Below are positions 61,080 to 64,000 of a stretch of 64,000 nt of DNA, piece after piece. Each line of letters begins with the position of its first letter. Within the stretch, counting starts at the first letter, position 1. This DNA is from Candidatus Izemoplasma sp. (GTDB taxonomy: Bacteria > Bacillota_I > Bacilli_A > Izemoplasmatales > Izemoplasmataceae): positions 62,001 through 126,000 of the forward strand of contig JAXKVY010000004.1 of the NCBI GenBank assembly GCA_036172455.1, in the 5' to 3' direction. The translations under genes and the position numbers were made by a program. A model generated the notes under the pieces. It ran no database searches. It had not been told where the DNA came from and worked only from the letters and a program-made list of their open reading frames with translations.

Positions 61080-61697
61080 ATGACAGACAAAACATTAAAA
61101 AAATATCATAAGCAACGTGCCTATGATATCTCACACAGAGAGTTTGATAAAGGACAAGTCGTGTTATTAGGTGATTGTATTATTGAGCATTTACCCATGA
61201 AAAAATATTTAAATGGGAAACCATTTTACAATAATGGGATTGAAGGAGACACGACAGAATTACTCGAAGAGACACTGTATAAAAGAGCAATTAAGTATAA
61301 ACCAAGCAAATGCTTCATCTCTATTGGATCAAATGACATTGGCAATAATGTCGGGACTGTGAAAATGATTTATGAGAATATAGTTCGGATTGTAAAAACC
61401 TTAAAAAGACGCAGTAACAAAACAAAGATTTATATAGTAAGTGTCATCCCTGTCAATAATTCTAGTACATCAAAATGTGTCTCTGAAAAAGCACAAGATA
61501 GAGATAATTTTGACATTAAGATGTTAAACTATTATTTACGGAATTATGCACGCAAACACAAAATCGGCTATGTTGATATTGCGAACCATTTAAAAAATGA
61601 TTATGAACAGCTTAATTTAGAATACACGATTGATGGCTTCCATCTCAATGAGTTTGGCTATGACATCTATAAAAAATGTATTGAACAATACGTTTAA
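61080..61697 (+). CDS. SGNH/GDSL-type hydrolase with Cys at the nucleophile position
   Basis: 205 residues, no signal peptide. Block I reads LLGDCIIEHLP with C33 where the family has Ser (GDSI). Block II gives G in YNNGIEGDTT, block III is ISIGSNDIG with the Asn, and block V is IDGFHLNEFGYD with D185 and H188. The other three catalytic residues are kept, so a Cys nucleophile is possible, or activity may be reduced. It lies in one unit with the MgtC-like gene. Substrate unknown; acyl esters are usual. Confidence 0.88.
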   Translation: MTDKTLKKYHKQRAYDISHREFDKGQVVLLGDCIIEHLPMKKYLNGKPFYNNGIEGDTTELLEETLYKRAIKYKPSKCFISIGSNDIGNNVGTVKMIYENIVRIVKTLKRRSNKTKIYIVSVIPVNNSSTSKCVSEKAQDRDNFDIKMLNYYLRNYARKHKIGYVDIANHLKNDYEQLNLEYTIDGFHLNEFGYDIYKKCIEQYV

Positions 61698-61705
61698 TAA
61701 GAACG

Positions 61706-61734
61706 AGGTAGAACCTATGGTTTTGCCTTTTTTT
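61706..61734 (+). terminator. Terminator after the SGNH gene
   Basis: AGGTAGAACC (61706-61715) pairs with GGTTTTGCCT (61719-61728) with two G-U pairs in the plus-strand RNA; T run to 61734. Confidence 0.85.
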
Positions 61735-61758
61735 ACGCAAAAAATTATATCATATTAT

Positions 61759-61787
61759 TTGGATAATTAGTGAGAAAACTATATAAT
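61759..61787 (+). promoter_or_regulatory. Promoter of the suf operon
   Basis: TTGGAT (61759-61764), 17-base spacer, TATAAT (61782-61787); AAGGAGG lies before the ATG at 61816. Confidence 0.88.
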
Positions 61788-61815
61788 GAATAGTGGATTT
61801 AAGGAGGTATAACAA

Positions 61816-62649
61816 ATGGCAAAACTTGAAATAAAAAATCTACATGCAGAAGTAGAAGGTAACAAAATTTTAAGAGGTGTAAACCTAACGATTAATGGTG
61901 GCGAAACCCACGCTATCATGGGGCCAAACGGTACTGGGAAGTCAACCTTGGCAAGCGTCGTTATGGGACACCCAAAATATACAGTAACAGAAGGTGAAAT
62001 TCTGCTTGACGGTGACAATGTCTTAGATATGGCAGTTGATGAACGGTCCAGAGCAGGATTATTTTTAGGTATGCAGGCACCTGCAGAAGTACCTGGTGTC
62101 ACCAATAGTGATTTCATTAAAACAGCGATGAACGCACGATTAGAAGAAGAAAAAAAGGTGAAACTTTTCTCATTTATTAAGCAATATGACAAGGCTGTTC
62201 AAGATTTAAAAATGAACGAAGATTTACCACATCGTTACTTAAACGAAGGATTTAGTGGAGGCGAGAAAAAACGGAATGAAATATTACAAATGAAAATGCT
62301 CAAACCTAAATTCGCTATTCTAGATGAAATTGATTCTGGATTAGATGTGGACGCCTTAAAAATTGTTGGTGAAAATGTCACAGCGATGAAATCAGATGAC
62401 CTTGGTCTTTTACTTATTACACACTATCAACGACTACTAGATTACATCAGCGCAGACCGCGTGCATGTTGTGATGAAAGGTAAACTTGTGAAAAGTGGCG
62501 GTATGGATATTATTGAACGCATCGACCAAGAAGGGTATGATTGGATTAAACAAGAAGTGGGTATCGAAGATGAACGTGTCATGCCTAAAGAAGATGAAGA
62601 ACGTACAGTCTTAGGGACATGTGCAACGAAAGAAGCATTAGATCTCTAA
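61816..62649 (+). CDS. sufC: Fe-S cluster assembly ATPase SufC
   Basis: 277 residues. Walker A MGPNGTGKSTLASVVMG, the SufC-type signature GFSGGEKKRNEILQM, Walker B FAILDEIDSGLDVDALK and H-loop LLLITHYQRLL. Slightly longer than most SufC (about 250-260), with an extra tail that ends GTCATKEALDL. SufC pairs with SufB and SufD to build clusters. Order here is sufC-sufD-sufS, as in Bacillus. The stop overlaps the sufD ATG by one base. Confidence 0.96.
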   Translation: MAKLEIKNLHAEVEGNKILRGVNLTINGGETHAIMGPNGTGKSTLASVVMGHPKYTVTEGEILLDGDNVLDMAVDERSRAGLFLGMQAPAEVPGVTNSDFIKTAMNARLEEEKKVKLFSFIKQYDKAVQDLKMNEDLPHRYLNEGFSGGEKKRNEILQMKMLKPKFAILDEIDSGLDVDALKIVGENVTAMKSDDLGLLLITHYQRLLDYISADRVHVVMKGKLVKSGGMDIIERIDQEGYDWIKQEVGIEDERVMPKEDEERTVLGTCATKEALDL

Positions 62650-63743
62650 TGATTCATTATACGAAAAATCCCTTAATTGATGAAACCATACCCGAGAATA
62701 TCCAACCATTAATTGATGAGGATATTAAACAGTTTATTATTATCAAAGATGGTCATATCATCGGAAAGAGTGTCGAACAAATTGCCGGTGTGTATGTCGA
62801 AAGCTTTGATGAAGCTTTATCACAAAAAAAGACATTATTAGAACAACTTGAAGAGGCACATCATAATCCAACAGATGCTTATCAATATGTTAAAGATAAT
62901 GCAACGAGTGGGGTTGTTGTTCATGTAACGAAAAACACTGTAGTCAAAGACCCATTACACGTGTTTATTGTTCAAGAAGAACATGATCTTGTACATAATT
63001 CAATCGTTATTTGTGATGATAATAGTCAGCTCGATTATATTGAGTATTTTACGAATAATGTGCCAGGAAGCAACAACATTATAACGCAATCATTTGTCGG
63101 CGAAAATGCAAAACTTAATTATACAACAGTTAATCAGTTTGATCAAAAAAGTGTTTTAAATATTATTCGTAATGGACGTGTTAAACGCTATGGTGAATTG
63201 GTATTTAACAACGCCGAAGTTAGTGATGCATTAAGTGAGATAACGACCAATGTTCAATTGGTGGAACCATATGCCAAGAGTTATGTAAAAACAGTAGCCA
63301 TTACTAACCAACACCAAGAAGCACGCTTTGAACAACTCGTTGAACATCTAGCACCACACACAGAAGGCTATATTGAAAACTATGGTGTTAGTAGTGATAC
63401 CTCAGCACTTGTATTTGAAGGTATCGGTAAAATTCATAAACAGATGAAACAAAGCGTTGCAAGACAACAAAATAGAGGGATTGTACTAAGTCGTAAAGCA
63501 CGTCTTGATGCTAATCCATTATTATTAATTGATGAGTATGACGTTGTGGCATCTCATGGTGCTGCAATCGGTAAAATAGATGAAGAACAACTGTATTACT
63601 TAATGAGTCGTGGACTCAGTAAACGTAACGCAGAACGCTTAATTATCAACGGTTTCTTAAGTCCTATACTAGATGCCTTAGATAGTGATGCGTTAAAATC
63701 TGTCTTCGTATCGAGCGTAGAAAGAAAAACACAAGATTTATAG
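62649..63743 (+). CDS. sufD: Fe-S cluster assembly scaffold SufD
   Basis: 364 residues, shorter than Bacillus SufD (437). The beta-helix core of SufB/SufD is visible: EEHDLVHNSIVICDDNSQLD, HTEGYIENYGVSSDTSALVF with FEGIGKIHKQMKQSVARQQN, LSRKARLDANPLLLIDEYDV, ASHGAAIGKIDEEQLYYLMS and RLIINGFLSP. The ATG at 62649 lies in TAATG with the sufC stop; ribosome-site signal is weak (AGAAG), so translational coupling is likely. The N-terminal part is short, which is where the size difference lies. Confidence 0.94.
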   Translation: MIHYTKNPLIDETIPENIQPLIDEDIKQFIIIKDGHIIGKSVEQIAGVYVESFDEALSQKKTLLEQLEEAHHNPTDAYQYVKDNATSGVVVHVTKNTVVKDPLHVFIVQEEHDLVHNSIVICDDNSQLDYIEYFTNNVPGSNNIITQSFVGENAKLNYTTVNQFDQKSVLNIIRNGRVKRYGELVFNNAEVSDALSEITTNVQLVEPYAKSYVKTVAITNQHQEARFEQLVEHLAPHTEGYIENYGVSSDTSALVFEGIGKIHKQMKQSVARQQNRGIVLSRKARLDANPLLLIDEYDVVASHGAAIGKIDEEQLYYLMSRGLSKRNAERLIINGFLSPILDALDSDALKSVFVSSVERKTQDL

Positions 63744-63752
63744 GAGGCACAT

Positions 63753-64000
63753 ATGGATCCTTTAACAATCAGAAATGATTTCCCTGTATTAACCGCAGAC
63801 GATAGTTTTGTCTACTTAGATAGTGCCGCAAGCAGTCTAACCCCAAGTTCAGTTATTGATACCTTAAATAACTATTATCAACAATATGGTGTCAATGTCC
63901 ATCGTGGTGTCTATCATTTAAGCTATGTTGCGACAGAAAAATACAATGAAGCACGTCAAAAAATTGCCGATTTCATCCACAGTGATGTGAATGAAATTGT
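63753..64000 (+). CDS. sufS: Cysteine desulfurase SufS, N-terminal part (cut by window end)
   Basis: The first 82 residues read MDPLTIRNDFPVLTADDS, YLDSAASSLTPSSVIDTL, VNVHRGVYHLS and EKYNEARQKIADFI, the typical start of SufS/CsdA class II desulfurases (YLDxAAtxxkP and NVHRGvH). AGGAGG lies before the ATG. It follows sufD by 9 bases and would supply sulfur for SufBCD. The catalytic Cys and PLP Lys lie beyond the window. Confidence 0.93.
   Translation, partial: MDPLTIRNDFPVLTADDSFVYLDSAASSLTPSSVIDTLNNYYQQYGVNVHRGVYHLSYVATEKYNEARQKIADFIHSDVNEI

Noticed and set aside
1-64000. Mycoplasma code with TGA as Trp
   Set aside because: Several genes end at TGA in tight overlaps (14552, 39675) and Trp is encoded by TGG within the conserved motifs.

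Overview
The window is 64 kb of a low-GC bacterial chromosome with densely packed genes. Genes end in TAA, TAG or TGA (for example the ATGA overlaps at 14552 and 39675), so the standard code is used. Promoters are sigma-A-like, leaders are short, many surface proteins carry lipoboxes, and there is a CIRCE heat-shock operator. The metabolism is anaerobic: pyruvate:ferredoxin oxidoreductase, an Rnf complex, an NfnAB-type transhydrogenase, an H-cluster protein and a SUF Fe-S system. A fermentative Bacillota or Mycoplasmatota-type organism fits, perhaps of the Izemoplasma/Haloplasma kind; this placement is inference. I see no rRNA, tRNA, CRISPR array or intact insertion sequence.

Layout. 1-4.4 kb: the end of a dihydrolipoyl dehydrogenase gene, a two-component system with a small exported protein under a shared direct-repeat motif, and lipoate ligase. 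4.4-8.5 kb: htpG under a CIRCE operator and an HD-GYP phosphodiesterase. 8.6-13.3 kb: two fused ATPase-permease exporters. 13.4-17.4 kb: an OLD-like ATPase/TOPRIM protein, a LURP-one-like protein and an XPD/DinG-type helicase with an N-terminal nuclease domain. 17.5-24.8 kb: mixed genes including a lipid-anchored cyclophilin, a reductive-dehalogenase-like corrinoid/Fe-S protein, an MFS exporter and nfnAB. 24.9-28.4 kb: two DegV/FakB proteins around a FabT-like MarR regulator and a PadR/HAAS pair. 28.4-31.5 kb: an ECF sigma factor, its membrane anti-sigma factor and a divergent lipoprotein that shares the anti-sigma ectodomain.

31.6-45.8 kb is the most unusual part. An eight-gene operon reads NuoF-C-like Fe-S protein, [FeFe]-hydrogenase-like protein, rnfC, rnfD, rnfG, rnfE, rnfA, rnfB. 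The hydrogenase-like protein keeps the four H-cluster cysteines but has His in place of the proton-relay Cys. RnfC has lost the glycine-rich NADH/FMN loop, RnfB is cut down to its membrane anchor plus one Fe-S motif, and RnfG carries four FMN-binding repeats instead of one. On both sides lie flavin-related exported proteins: an ApbE flavinyl transferase, a small lipoprotein with an FMN-bind-like tail, two paralogous rhodanese lipoproteins (one fused to two FMN-bind-like repeats), a NusG-II protein and a Gx-type transporter. My reading is an Rnf-type ion pump whose NADH input has been replaced by an H-cluster module, linked to an extracytoplasmic flavin relay. This is inference from sequence.

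45.8-64 kb: an IMPACT/YigZ protein, CCA-adding enzyme, type I pullulanase, YhaM exonuclease, a large parvulin-like lipoprotein, WalJ, a LicA-like kinase, pyruvate:ferredoxin oxidoreductase, an MgtC-like protein, an SGNH hydrolase with Cys in place of the catalytic Ser, and sufC-sufD-sufS (the last cut by the window edge). Pyruvate oxidation by PFOR supplies reduced ferredoxin for Nfn, the H-cluster protein and Rnf; SUF supplies their clusters.
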